The notes under the pieces were generated by a model. That model was not told where the DNA came from. It did no database searches and saw nothing but the letters and a program-made list of their open reading frames with translations. Shown one piece after another: positions 1-10,625 of a stretch of 64,000 nucleotides of DNA. Each line of letters opens with the position of its first letter. The stretch's first letter is position 1. Both the position numbers and the translations under genes were made by a program. The DNA is from Helichrysum umbraculigerum (Eukaryota > Streptophyta > Magnoliopsida > Asterales > Asteraceae): positions 72,459,559 to 72,523,558 of the forward strand of contig CATIUR010000001.1 of NCBI GenBank assembly GCA_949592205.1. The letters run 5' to 3'.

Positions 1-57
1 ATAAAATGTATATTTCTGGATACACTAAAATAATACCTCGAATATTGGGGTGTTACA
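1..57 (-). repeat. Partial 3' LTR of Ty3-1
   Basis: The stretch ends in GGGGTGTTACA, which on the minus strand is the LTR start TGTAACACCCC. It matches 9059-9115 base for base. The remainder of this LTR lies outside the window. Confidence 0.93.
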
Positions 58-70
58 AGTCTCCCCCACT
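58..70 (-). other. Polypurine tract of Ty3-1
   Basis: Read on the minus strand this is AGTGGGGGAGACT directly before the TGTAACACCCC of the 3' LTR. That is the expected place and composition for the plus-strand primer of reverse transcription. Confidence 0.85.
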
Positions 71-1173
71 TATTCTGTTCGTGTCCTCACGAACCATTCT
101 TGATGCACTGCAGGGTAGTATACCATCATCCACTCTTCAGGTTCCCAAGTAAATTCAGAACCCTTTCGATGTTGCCATTGCACCTTGACGATAGAAACCG
201 TTTTATTCCTTAATTGTTTAGCTTTTTGATCAAGAATCTTGACGGGTTCTTCTATATAATTCAATTTCTCATTTATTTGGATTTCAGGAAGAGGTACATA
301 TGAAGCTTCGTCAACAAGGCATTTTCGAAGCTGTGACACGTGGAATGTATCATGAATGCCACCAAGCTCATCAGGTAATTGTAACCGATAAGCTACACGA
401 CCGACACGATCGAGTATTTCGAAAGGTCCAATATATGTTGGACTTAGTTTTTCTCTCTTCCGAAAACGAATGATACCCTTCCAAGGAGAAACTTTTAACA
501 TTACTTTATCACCAACTTGGAATTCTATTGGTCGTCTACGTTTGTCAGCATAAGACTTCTGTCGGTCTTGAGCCATTTTTAACCTTTCACGAATTTGATC
601 AATCTTTTCAGTAGTCATTTGAACTACATCAGTACTGCCTAGCTCACGTTGACCGACTTCTCCCCAACAAATGGGAGTACGACACTTTCGACCATAAAGC
701 ATTTGATATGGTGGCATTTTTATGGAAGAATGATAACTATTGTTATATGAAAATTCCACCAATGGGAGATGAGAATCCCAGCTACCACCAAAGTCAATGA
801 CACATGCTCGCAGCATATCTTCTAGAGTTTGAATAGTACGTTCACTTTGTCCATCCGTTTGAGGATGAAAAGCCGTACTAATATGTAGTTGAGTATCCAA
901 ATCTTCTTGAAATTTCTTCCAGAATCGAGAGGTAAAACGAGTATCCCTATCAGAAACAATAGAAACTGGTACTCCATGGCGAGCAACAACTTCACGAATA
1001 TAGATTTCTGCTAATACTTCCGAGGATGATGCTTCCTTAATAGGTATGAAAAGAGCACTTTTTGTTAATCGGTCCACAATCACCCAAATGGCATCATGCT
1101 GGCGAGGAGTTCTCGGCAGCTTTGTAACAAAATCCATGGTGATGTGTTCCCATTTCCAAACTGGAATATCCAA
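70..1173 (-). pseudogene. Ty3-1 integrase catalytic core and chromodomain-like C-terminus
   Basis: This segment of 367 codons holds the DDE integrase core. The first Asp is in the ITMDFVTKLP block (about residue 14), the second in VSDRDTRF (about residue 75), and the Glu region follows HPQTDGQSER (about residues 105-120). A GPF/Y-type module (SPTYIGPFEILDRVG, about residues 240-255) is next. The tail ends in a chromodomain-like stretch with EEPVKILD and WEPEEWM, as in plant chromoviruses that target heterochromatin. It is in the same frame as the upstream pol segment and is separated from it only by a TAA stop at 1177-1179, so it is the distal part of one polyprotein. It begins at a TTG codon and has no start of its own. 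Function would be insertion of element cDNA in the nucleus; as it stands it is probably not translated. Confidence 0.9.
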
Positions 1174-1176
1174 AGG

Positions 1177-3846
1177 TTAGAGTTTTCCATATGGTTGTTG
1201 ATGCTCAGCTTTTACTTGCAGACAAGTGAGACAATTTTGAATATATTTAATGATATCACGCTTCATATCAGGCCACCAATAATCACATTTCAGATCACGA
1301 TACATTTTGGTGGCACCTGGATGAACAGAATATTTCGATTTATGAGATTCATCCAATAACAATTTCTTCACATCACTCGTTACTGGTATCCAGATTCTAC
1401 CATAACGAGTTCTCAGCCCTCGAGAATCTTCAATTAATTCAGAAAGTTGACCCTTTAAGCGTTGCTTACTCAGGTCATTAGAAGATAATGCGTCAATTTG
1501 AGCAGTTTTTATAGAATCAAGCAGTTGAGGAAACACAATCATGCTAAGAGATTTCACTGAAAGAATATAATGAATAGCCTTTCGGCTAAGAGCATCCGCA
1601 ACGACATTAGCCTTACCAGGGTGGTAAAGAATGTCACAATCGTAATCCTTGACCAGATCAAGCCACCTTCTTTGTCTGTTATTCAAATCTCGCTGTTCAA
1701 AGAAATATTTCAAGCTTTTGTGGTCAGTATAAATGGTAGACTTGACTCCATATAGATAATGTCGCCAAATCTTCAATGCAAAGACCACAGCTGCTAATTC
1801 AAGATCGTGAGTAGGATAGTTTTGTTCATGAGATTTAAGTTGACGCGAAGCATAAGCTATAACCTTCCCACGTTGCATTAATACACAGCCCAAGCCAAGC
1901 TTAGAAGCATCACAATAAACCACCATATCCTCATTACCTTCCGGTAAAACAAGGATAGGAGCCTGACTGAGCTTTTCTTTCAACACTTGAAATGCTTTAG
2001 ATTGTTCTTCACCCCATTTCCAAGATACACTCTTTCGAGTCAATTGAGTCAACGGGGTAGCAATCTTAGAAAAATCTTGAATGAAACGACGATAGTAACC
2101 CGCAAGACCAAGAAAACTTCTGACCTCAGTGGGGCTCGAAGGAGGATCCCACTTAAGAACTGCAGCAACTTTAGATGGATCAACTTGAATACCATGGACA
2201 TTAATCACATGTCCAAGAAACTGGACTTCACGCAACCAGAATTCACACTTGGAGAATTTAGCATAAAGCTTTTCACGTCGAAGCATTTCCAAAACTTGTC
2301 TCAAATGAATTGAATGATCACTCTCACTTTTAGAATAAATGAGAATGTCATCAATAAAAACAATCACAAATTTATCCAGCATAGGACGACATACACGATT
2401 CATCAAGTCCATAAATGCAGCTGGAGCATTGGTTAAACCAAATGGCATGACAACGAATTCATAGTGACCATAACGAGTTCGAAAAGCGGTTTTAAAAATA
2501 TCATCTTCCTTTACCTTCAACTGATGGTAACCAGACCGAAGATCGATTTTTGAGAAGAAACTGGCACCTTGCAGTTGATCAAATAAATCATCGATTCGAG
2601 GCAAAGGGTAACGATTCTTGATGGTCACTTTATTTAATTCCCGATAATCAATACACATACGTAAGGATCCATCCTTCTTTTTAACGAATAACACTAGAGC
2701 TCCCCATGGCGAACTACTTGGACGGATAAAACCTTTGTCAAGTAGTTCTTGCAATTGATTCATCATTTCTTGCATTTCAGTGGGGGCTAAACGATAAGGT
2801 GTTTTAGCAATTGGAATAGCTCCAGGAATTAAATCAATTCTAAATTCAACTTGTCGATCAGGTGGAAGACCAGGAAGTTCATCAGGAAATACATCCGGAA
2901 ATTCGTTAACAACAGGGATATCAGAAGGAACAGCAACAGATTTAGAGTTATCAATCACGTGTGCCAAGAAGGCTCGACACCCGTGTGATAACAATCTTTT
3001 AGCTCGTGCATAAGTGCATACAGGAATAGTTCGATTGATACGTTCGCCATAAACAGTTATATCCTGTCCGCTAGGTGCTTTCAGGAAAATAACTTTTTCA
3101 TTGCAATTGATTACACATTTATTTCGTCCTAACCAATCCATTCCTATTACTATGTTGAACTCCCCCATTTGCATTGGGATTAGATCAACATTAAATTTCT
3201 CACTTCCTATTTCGATGATACACCCCTTATACACATCAGAAACTATTACTAGCTTATTATCAGCTATTTCAACTTCTAAGGGATGATCAAGTTTAGATAC
3301 AGAAATATTTAAACATTTACAAAACGAAAGTGATACAAAAGATCTGAAAGCTCCGGAATCAAACAGAACATGGGCAGGTATAGAATTTATAATAAAGGTA
3401 CCTGTCACCACATCATGTGATTCCTTAGCCTCCTCCGCTGTGATTTGAAAAGCACGGGGTTTGGCTCCCGATCCGGCAGTTGTCCCTTTCTTCTCAGTAT
3501 CTTTCCTTTGTTGTTGCTTTCTCTGCTCTTCTTTCTTAACGGGACAATCCGCCTGAATATGATCACTTTTGAAACAGGTGTAACACAACCGAAAAGGACT
3601 AGGGCAATGGTGCCATGTGTCCAGGCCTTCCACACTTGAAACATTTACAATCCCCAAGAAGTCTTTTTCCACATTTGTCACATAATGGCCATTCACGAGT
3701 ACGGGGTTGAGAAAACTGTTGTTGTGATTGAGATTTTTGTGAGGATTGTTGTGATGGTGATTTCGAATCAGTTCTGGTTTTCTTAAACGATGATGATTGA
3801 GATGGAGCAGATTGCTCAGCTTTTCTTTTACTAGCATATTCAGCAC
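1177..3846 (-). CDS. Ty3-1 pol: zinc knuckle, aspartic protease, reverse transcriptase, RNase H, integrase N-terminus
   Basis: The 889-codon frame starts inside gag in another frame, so roughly the first 80 residues are not real protein. True homology begins near 3600 with the knuckle CYTCFKSDHIQADC. It is followed by a retropepsin with LFDSGA (about residue 160), a reverse transcriptase with YPLPRIDDLFDQL and the catalytic VFIDDILIYS (about residue 500), an RNase H with VVYCDASKLGLG, TDHKSL and ADALSRK (about residues 640-760), and the HHCC zinc finger of integrase (HKSKYSVHPG, CLTCLQVKAEH). It then stops at TAA 1177-1179, just before the catalytic core, which continues in the same frame. 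All visible protease, RT and RNase H motifs are intact, so the element looks young. Confidence 0.93.
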   Translation of the reverse strand: MLNMLVKEKLSNLLHLNHHRLRKPELIRNHHHNNPHKNLNHNNSFLNPVLVNGHYVTNVEKDFLGIVNVSSVEGLDTWHHCPSPFRLCYTCFKSDHIQADCPVKKEEQRKQQQRKDTEKKGTTAGSGAKPRAFQITAEEAKESHDVVTGTFIINSIPAHVLFDSGAFRSFVSLSFCKCLNISVSKLDHPLEVEIADNKLVIVSDVYKGCIIEIGSEKFNVDLIPMQMGEFNIVIGMDWLGRNKCVINCNEKVIFLKAPSGQDITVYGERINRTIPVCTYARAKRLLSHGCRAFLAHVIDNSKSVAVPSDIPVVNEFPDVFPDELPGLPPDRQVEFRIDLIPGAIPIAKTPYRLAPTEMQEMMNQLQELLDKGFIRPSSSPWGALVLFVKKKDGSLRMCIDYRELNKVTIKNRYPLPRIDDLFDQLQGASFFSKIDLRSGYHQLKVKEDDIFKTAFRTRYGHYEFVVMPFGLTNAPAAFMDLMNRVCRPMLDKFVIVFIDDILIYSKSESDHSIHLRQVLEMLRREKLYAKFSKCEFWLREVQFLGHVINVHGIQVDPSKVAAVLKWDPPSSPTEVRSFLGLAGYYRRFIQDFSKIATPLTQLTRKSVSWKWGEEQSKAFQVLKEKLSQAPILVLPEGNEDMVVYCDASKLGLGCVLMQRGKVIAYASRQLKSHEQNYPTHDLELAAVVFALKIWRHYLYGVKSTIYTDHKSLKYFFEQRDLNNRQRRWLDLVKDYDCDILYHPGKANVVADALSRKAIHYILSVKSLSMIVFPQLLDSIKTAQIDALSSNDLSKQRLKGQLSELIEDSRGLRTRYGRIWIPVTSDVKKLLLDESHKSKYSVHPGATKMYRDLKCDYWWPDMKRDIIKYIQNCLTCLQVKAEHQQPYGKL

Positions 3847-4669
3847 GCTTAGCTAGTAAATCTTTTTCTCTTACTAAGGCTCGATTCAATATCATTGGAA
3901 TATCCTTATAAAATGACTGATCAATAGATTCTCGGATTTCAAGATTCAAGTGACGATAGAAATGATCAGTCAACAACTTCTCATTAGAAGTGTACTCCGG
4001 ACAGAAACGAGATTTTTCATTGAAGGATTTGGAATATTCAGCTACAGACATCCTTCCTTGATTAATCGCAAGAAATTCACCCTTTAACTTTTCTGGTTCA
4101 GCTGGTGGTGAAAATTCACTTTTGAATAATTCTTTAAACTTGTCCCAAGAAAACTGAGATGCTTTTTCAAATCCATAGGTGTCAATCTTTGAATTCCACC
4201 ATTCGTGAGCATCACCTTTGAGTTGGTGAGCAGCAAACAACACTCTCAAATTATCAGGACATTTAGATAACAGAAACGTTTCCTCCATTCTACTTAACCA
4301 CCTAAGACTAGCAACAGGATTCAATTCACCTTCAAATTCAGGCGGTTTACAACCGGAAAACTTTTTGAAATCATAGCTTTCTGCCGACCCTTGAGCAGTC
4401 AAGAGTCCCGTGGCTACTAAAGGATTCATTAGAATAGGGTGTTGTTGTTCAAATTCTTTTAACTTATCAGTTAATACTTGATTGACTTTAGAAGTCACAA
4501 TATTATCTACTTCAGAGATTACAGTTGGGCCGAATTCTTTAAGGGCTTGCCCGATAATTTTCCTAATCACAACTTCATCCTCAGGGTTTAAACTTCTATC
4601 ATCGGCATTCTCTTCATATTGAGGAGAATTTCCCTGAGGATTCTGATCACCTTGATTTATTGATTCCAT
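3599..4669 (-). CDS. Ty3-1 Gag
   Basis: This is a 356-codon structural protein starting at ATG 4669, 371 bases downstream of the PBS. The N-terminus is acidic. A retrotransposon Gag fold follows at about residues 110-250, with the typical blocks RWLSRMEETFLLSKCP, AHEWWNSK and FSWDKFKELFKSEFSP. A Ser/Gln-rich basic linker leads to CDKCGKR and the knuckle CFKCGRPGHM near the C-terminus. The frame runs out inside that knuckle, and the missing Cys and the second knuckle lie in the pol frame. A one-base indel near 3600-3640, or less likely a programmed shift, therefore separates Gag from Pol. It would form the cytoplasmic particle that packages element RNA. Confidence 0.9.
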   Translation of the reverse strand: MESINQGDQNPQGNSPQYEENADDRSLNPEDEVVIRKIIGQALKEFGPTVISEVDNIVTSKVNQVLTDKLKEFEQQHPILMNPLVATGLLTAQGSAESYDFKKFSGCKPPEFEGELNPVASLRWLSRMEETFLLSKCPDNLRVLFAAHQLKGDAHEWWNSKIDTYGFEKASQFSWDKFKELFKSEFSPPAEPEKLKGEFLAINQGRMSVAEYSKSFNEKSRFCPEYTSNEKLLTDHFYRHLNLEIRESIDQSFYKDIPMILNRALVREKDLLAKRAEYASKRKAEQSAPSQSSSFKKTRTDSKSPSQQSSQKSQSQQQFSQPRTREWPLCDKCGKRLLGDCKCFKCGRPGHMAPLP

Positions 4670-5039
4670 TTACTACAAGGATTAACAATTTAATTAATAT
4701 ATTCCAATTTCTATATAATAATACAAGTTAAAGATATCCTATATAAACCATCAAGAACAATAATTCACCAAAGCCATATTACATTCAAGGGTATTGAATC
4801 ACCCACGTGCACTAGTATAATACAACTGCGTTGGCCAGACGTAGACATATTATACTAATTACACACTTCTATTCATTCCTCTTGAACGTATTTAAGCAAG
4901 GCAACAATCATTCTTAAGGTTCCACATCAATTCACAAAACAAGATTCTATCACAATGCAATTTTCAACATAATCATAGATTCGAAATAGTTTAAGATTAT
5001 GCAATCCTAAAGTGGATTACGTAATTCTCTAAAACTATC
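4670..5039 (-). other. Ty3-1 untranslated leader
   Basis: These 370 bases lie between the PBS and the Gag start and contain no convincing ORF. They would carry the packaging signal, but I cannot point to one in the sequence. Confidence 0.6.
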
Positions 5040-5051
5040 GCTCTGATACCA
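5040..5051 (-). other. Ty3-1 primer binding site, initiator-Met tRNA type
   Basis: On the minus strand it reads TGGTATCAGAGC, the standard plant PBS complementary to the 3' end of tRNA-iMet. It sits three bases inside the inner LTR edge at 5055. Confidence 0.92.
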
Positions 5052-5287
5052 ACTTGAAACGCCGATAAATTTTTTTTTTTTTTTTTTTTATCCCTGCGGA
5101 ATAATGATACTTAAAATTCGATTACATTTGGTCCCATATAAATTTAATCACTATTTGTTAAAAAGAGGTTCCTAAAGTCATACCATAAAAAGAGGTGTCT
5201 AAAGTGTTAAAATGTGAAATAAAGAGGTCTCTAAAGTTCACTTAAACACTTATGCATTTTTGAATTTTACACAAACTATACACACTA

Positions 5288-5467
5288 ACGCGATCCGGAA
5301 ACAAGCCTTGGGATCGTGTTCCTGTGTTCAAAACATTCTGTAACGAAAATACACTGACGAACGCGATCCTGAAACCTTAGCTGGATCGCGTTTGCTAGTT
5401 AAAAATCCGATTGTAGTGATTTTTCAAGAGGAACGCGATCCTAGGAACACCTAGCTGGATCGCGTTC
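5288..5467. repeat. Three CpG-rich hairpins in the Ty3-1 LTR
   Basis: Three copies of an inverted pair ACGCGATCC...GGATCGCGT (first copy GGATCGTGT) lie at about 5288-5320, 5358-5394 and 5431-5467, with loops of roughly 12-20 bases. A matching triplet occurs in the nested LTR at 7892-8075. Confidence 0.8.
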
Positions 5468-6905
5468 ACTAGTTAAATTCCAGATCAGACCTTAATCCAA
5501 ATTTTGACGAAATTCAAATGTACATAACTCATAAACCGTAAGGATTTAGATTCTGAAACTTTGCAGATACATTCAAATAACCAAAACAAAGGTCTCCCTT
5601 TTTGTACTTTTTCAACTTTCACAAAAACGCAACATTTGAGTGTATGACTCATTTTCGCCCATTTTTGACATTTTTGGTGAACAACTCCAAAACACAATCC
5701 ACCCATTTACAGCTTTTACACTCTTTACCACTTTTCCAAATTGCTCAAACACACTTAAAGCAACTGACAAAGATTTCATAACTTCGGTTAAACTCGTTAT
5801 ACACACATGGGTTAATGTTGACCCATTTTGACACCTACGACCCATTAATCCTTAAGTAACATACTAAGACTTCTATTTCACTTTCAATACATAATTTACA
5901 CCAGTTGTTGACTTTCAGTGTCAACTAAATCCAAAACCACATATTACATATTTCTAGAGTATTTCAAAACAATTTGGGCGTATTTCACAAGTGGATAAGA
6001 AACGATAATTCAAAAGAGAACATGCTTGCTACTTACTAACATGCAAGCTAAATCCACGCTATTCCTTCTTTAATTCCTTATTCTTCCTTTGAGAGCTATT
6101 ACCTATAATACATTTAAAATAATACGGAGTAAGCATAATTGCTTAGTGAATACATAGATAACCAATTAAGCAATTTACATATAATTCACATCATAAATAA
6201 TAAGTAAAGTAATACTCTTTCACACATCATCCTAATCCACACAACAATTGAACATAGGTAGAAATTGATACCAAATAGGATCCGCGGTCCTTAAGATAAA
6301 AGTTGTGCTTAGCACATATTTTGTAATGTATATTTCGTAACGATTTCATACAATAATACCAATAGCAACAATATACAAGAATGACAACAATAACATGATT
6401 ATGTAAAACCTCTTGCTCATAAGCAATCCGGATTTACATAACCTTCACTTAATTGATTCGCTATATACTCACCTTAATAGTTGATGATGCTTTCAAGTAC
6501 AACGATACAATATATCCCAAGCCTCTAATCACCTATATACATGACACAATATGATACATTTAGATTCTACAATCCATAACAACTAGTTAGTGAATCATAA
6601 TTCACTCTCCCCCACTTTGATTAGTCTAAGTAATTCACTAATCAAAGCTCTCAACTAATTGATTTATTATTAGCATAACCTGTTAATACTTCTATCAACA
6701 TAATTAACTATCCTCTAGATTGATTAACTCAATTCTAAGCAATTTTAGCAAAACCCCATGGTTTCATCAAGAACTCAAATGATGAATTCTTTATTTTCAT
6801 GAATTGAAATGATTTCTATTAGTGATATTCATGATAATAATCACCAACTCAATTAATCCCATGCCCTAATTTCGGATTAAAGTACCAATTATTGATAACC
6901 CATCA

Positions 6906-8739
6906 TATAACACCCCTCATCATTATTATATAAAATACGGAAGCGAAGATAAATAAAACACATTACTTCATTACATATTTTCCAAAATACCAAACAGTTT
7001 AGATGGTTGAGTTACTACCACTTAAAAACCTGTTCAAAAGATTAGCATGTCGGGGTATTATATAAACTAAACTGAGTTACAACAAAATAATCAGAGTAGC
7101 TTGAATATCAAACATTCCATTCTTCCAAGGTTTGACCTTCCTGCTACCCACCCGCATGCTCAAAACAAAAGTCTGCAGGAAGCAACAACGAGGGATTAGC
7201 ACATAGCTAAGTGAGTAAATCCAACACTCAACATTTAACTTAGCTAAACCAATTAACTACAACAAGTATTCGCAACAACAACAGTCAACAACAACTTAAT
7301 GAGGATCGGTGGATCCGGGGATAACCTTAGCACCCGGGCGGCTCCCCAAGATCACTTATCCAAACATATCCGTATGGCCATAACGGACGAGACCGATAGC
7401 TAGTGTTTATCATACTTAGGTACAGTTCAGCACACACAACAAATGAAGTACGTCCCTGTACCGTTCACACAACAACCCACTAGCCCAACCAACAGTTCAT
7501 CAACTTGTTGACCTCATTAACAACAATGCCCGAAGGCCACACAAAGCACATATAGGCATATGATCAACAATAACCAATAATCAACTCAATAATCAAGTCT
7601 ACGTTTACCCGTCGTAATCAAATGATTACAACTAAGCCAAACGGTGAGTTTCGAATCCACTCACCAATACCTTCGTCTTCAAAATCTCTGATTCCAGAGA
7701 TCACTTATCTTTCGGAGGATCTGAGAATCAATAATCAACATAAGTTAGTACTTTGCTTCATAATTTGTAAATATCAAAATGAGCATTTTTATAAAATGCC
7801 ACTATAGCATTCAATAAGTGCCACTATAAACATCACCTTCTAAACACTTAAGCATTTTTGAAATTTTCAGAATCCATCAAGATTTACTATGCAAACGCGA
7901 TCCGGACTAAGGGGAGTTGGATCGCGTTTGTCCTTAGGAAATAATTCTGTCACCGAAAAACACTATCAAACGCGATCCGGATAATAGACCTGGATCGCGT
8001 TTCACAGGCCAAAAACTCAACTAAGGCGTTTTCAACAAGGGAACGCGATCCGGAAGCGTAGCCGGGATCGCGTTCATCTGTTCTTCAGCTCAAGAACAGA
8101 CCTGAACGACCTTAACTCCATTTTTAACATTCAAACTCATCAAACTCGATTCTAATGCTACAAACATCTTTAATAACATCACATATCATCATATATAACA
8201 AGTGATCATCTAACAATTGCAATAACAATTTCATTAAATTACTTAATCATCAATTCTATCATTTGAAATAACCCCACTTACCTTCAAAAATGGAGATGAA
8301 GATGATGAATAGGAGAAGTAGAAGATGGTGATGATTATAGTTACAAATTCACAAGTTCAATCTCCTTTATACTTTGATGATCTAAGCTTGTATTTATTTT
8401 AGGGTTTAAGTTGGTAAGGAAATGAAGAAGAGCAAGAAAGAATTGGTAAAGTGATTACCAAATAAGGGTCGGCCCCTTTTTAACCGACTTATCATTTTGG
8501 GTCTTTAATACCCGTCCTAAATCTATTGTCTGGAGCCTAAAAATCAAATGTGAGGAATTTATTTTATTATACCGTCAACTTTAATAAATTAAAACAGGCA
8601 ACATTTCATTATCCACAATAAGTCCTAACACCTATTTCACCAAGTTTCACAATTAAACAATTATATCGCAAAACTATTTGAAACAATTAAATACGCAAAT
8701 AAAAATAGAAAATACCAGGCTATTGGAGAGGATGTTACA
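6906..8739 (-). mobile_element. Solo LTR (D/E family) nested in the Ty3-1 LTR
   Basis: It is bounded by TATAACACCCC on the left and GATGTTACA on the right, and flanked by perfect 5-bp duplications CATCA at 6901-6905 and 8740-8744. On the minus strand it begins TGTAACATCC and ends GGGGTGTTATA. Internal blocks such as GGGATTAGCACATAGCTAAG (about 7190) recur in LTR E (about 62668) and, inverted, in LTR D (about 61170). There is no PBS, PPT or coding sequence, so it is a solo LTR left by recombination between two LTRs. A second hairpin triplet (CGCGATCC...GGATCGCG) sits at 7892-7930, 7967-8002 and 8041-8075. Confidence 0.88.
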
Positions 8740-9115
8740 CATCAAAACCCCATTTCCTAGGTTAAGAATTCATAAGAAATACTTACAAGAGATTGAAGAT
8801 AACAATAGAGATGATGATAGAGGTGATGACTTGAAGATTTCTAGCTTGAATTGAATTAAAACTTGAAGAAGTGAAGATGGGATTGAAGATGGCGATTTTT
8901 TGGTTCCTCACTCTTGAAGCTCTGGAAGATTTTGGAAGTCATAAGAAACACATACGTATATTACATATTAATCCCATTCTTTTATTTAAATTACAGTCTA
9001 GAACTGAGAACCCGATTGCGTTTTATATTATATCTTTTTATTTCGTTAATAATATTTCATAAAATGTATATTTCTGGATACACTAAAATAATACCTCGAA
9101 TATTGGGGTGTTACA

Positions 9116-9360
9116 ACCGGCCTCCACCGGACGTAACCAATCGTGATCGTTCTCCATTTTCTCCGCCACTCCACCGCTACCACCTCCGTTCCACCACCAC
9201 CGCTCCAACGCTACCACCGCCTTTCAATCGTCACCACCACTTATCTATATTATCATCTTCATTTTATAGATCTAGATCTAAAAATTCGTAGATCTAAATA
9301 AAAAAAGTAGATCTGAAAAGTAGATCTACTTTTGAGATCTAGATCTACTTTTTAGATCTG
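9116..9360. other. Non-coding segment with proline-codon-rich fragment and AGATCT cluster
   Basis: 9116-9240 is C-rich and reads like a fragment of a Pro/Thr/His-rich coding sequence (CCACC and CACCGC runs) without start, stop or partner exons. It may be a relic of a gene or a captured fragment. 9266-9358 packs about nine AGATCT palindromes into roughly 95 bases. No functional gene is visible. Confidence 0.4.
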
Positions 9361-9403
9361 AAAAAAAATCAACTGCATCCTGCTTCTTTTTAACTGCATC
9401 TTA

Positions 9404-9960
9404 CGTTACTGCATCGCAATTTCAGTTGACATATATTTGTACTAGTACTTATTTACTACATCTTGTATTTTGTTACTGCATCGTAAATTCAGTTGATATA
9501 TATTTGTACTAGTACTTATTTACTGCATCTTGTATTTTGTTACTGCATCGTCAATTCAGTTGATGTATATATGTAATAGTACTTATTTACTGCATCTTTG
9601 TATTTGTTACTGCATCTTATGTTTTTTTTAACATTTTTATGTGTTTCTACAGCTTGATTTAATTTTTGAAATCAAAAAATTACTAGTACTTATTTACTGC
9701 ATCTTGTATATTGTTATTGCATCTTATGATTTTTTTAGTATTTTATGTGTTGTAATAAAACAACTATTAGTACTTTATTTACAGCATCTTGTATATTGTT
9801 ACTGCATCTTATGTTTTTTTACCATTTTTATGTGTTTGTAAAATCGGTATTAGTTCTTGAGTTTAAAAAATTAGTAGTAATTGTTTACTGCATCGAGTAT
9901 ATTTGTTACTGCATCTTACGTTTTTTAACAATTTAACTGAATCTTGCATATTAGTAATTT
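9404..9960. repeat. Tandem repeat, 67-bp unit, decaying to irregular copies
   Basis: The block TTCAGTTGAYRTATAT starts at 9421, 9488 and 9555, giving a 67-bp period. Each unit contains TACTGCATC(T/G) twice and AGTACTTATTTACTGC. After 9600 the unit becomes irregular but TACTGCATCTT continues to about 9950. The region is AT-rich with no plausible gene. Confidence 0.8.
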
Positions 9961-10530
9961 TTCTGATTGAAAAAAAAAATTAACAATATTTTGATATTTT
10001 CACGGGCAGTTTTTCGGGTAGGTCCAAAATTTTGTCATAATTGCAAAATAGTCCCTACCCTCCCTTCCCTTTCCCCCTTCCATTCCCCTGTGAACCGTTC
10101 CCTTAAATAAATACAATTTAATCCTTAAAAACTACCCTACTGAATACTCGTTTATGTGATTGAATTCATGTCGTTCTATTCTTATCACAATCTACGGCGC
10201 CACATATAAAGATCCCAACCAGATAAGATATGTATAGCTACTATTATATGTTTACGAATTACGGATCTTTACATTTATTGATATTTAGTCAAACGAATAG
10301 ATTTGGGTGATGCAAAATTATGTATATTTGTAAATTGTAATCAACGAAATACGGGTAAATGTATGTGGAAAGTTTATTGCATGAAAACCATTTTGTGAAG
10401 GTAGCGTTGCTTTTTGTAATGGACTACTAAAGGAGTAAAGGATGCTTAATTAAATGGTGATAAAAATTCAAAACCACATAACTGAGTAATTTGGTTTCTG
10501 TTAAAAATGGGTGTTGATATATGCAACTAG
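9961..10530. other. AT-rich intergenic stretch
   Basis: I see no ORF, RNA gene or clear transposon end here. A C-rich patch near 10050-10085 is the only compositional break. Confidence 0.5.
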
Positions 10531-10532
10531 CT

Positions 10533-10620
10533 TTTTGATTTGTACACCAAAAATGTGCATTGCAGTGTTGTACAGTACTGCATAGCATGCCTAAAACTTG
10601 GTGTATGAAACAAATTTTTT
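10533..10620. mobile_element. Decayed hairpin MITE (GTACACCA family)
   Basis: TGATTTGTACACCAA at the left faces TTGGTGTATGAAAC at the right around a core GTTGTACAGTACTGC. The same arms and core appear in the clearer copies at 15716-15848 and 11278-12334. The target duplication is no longer readable. Confidence 0.55.
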
Positions 10621-10625
10621 GTTGT

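Larger units (their letters stand above)
1..9115 (-). mobile_element. Ty3/gypsy LTR retrotransposon 'Ty3-1' (chromovirus-like), truncated by window start
   Basis: On the minus strand the order is 5' LTR (9115 to 5055), PBS (5051-5040), Gag (4669-3599), protease-RT-RNase H-integrase (about 3600 to 70), PPT (70-58) and the first 57 bases of the 3' LTR. Those 57 bases are identical to the outer end of the 5' LTR (9059-9115), which ties the two ends together. Gag-pol order RT-RH-IN and a chromodomain-like integrase tail place it in the Ty3/gypsy chromovirus group, probably the Tekay/Del branch; the clade name is inference. Coding capacity is nearly complete but broken by one frameshift at the Gag zinc knuckles and one stop codon in integrase. 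The 5' LTR contains a nested solo LTR. Confidence 0.93.
5055..9115 (-). repeat. 5' LTR of Ty3-1, split by a solo LTR
   Basis: On the minus strand it starts TGTAACACCCC at 9115 and ends GGCGTTTCA next to the PBS. It spans 4061 bp, about 2.2 kb once the 6906-8739 insertion and one CATCA copy are removed. There is no coding sequence; the ORFs within are chance frames. A T-rich run sits at 5071-5089 and three AACGCGATCC hairpins lie at 5288-5467. The GGATTGCTT and GAGCAAGAGG blocks on the minus strand near 6410-6435 recur in solo LTR F (53771-56026), so F belongs to the same family. Confidence 0.88.
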
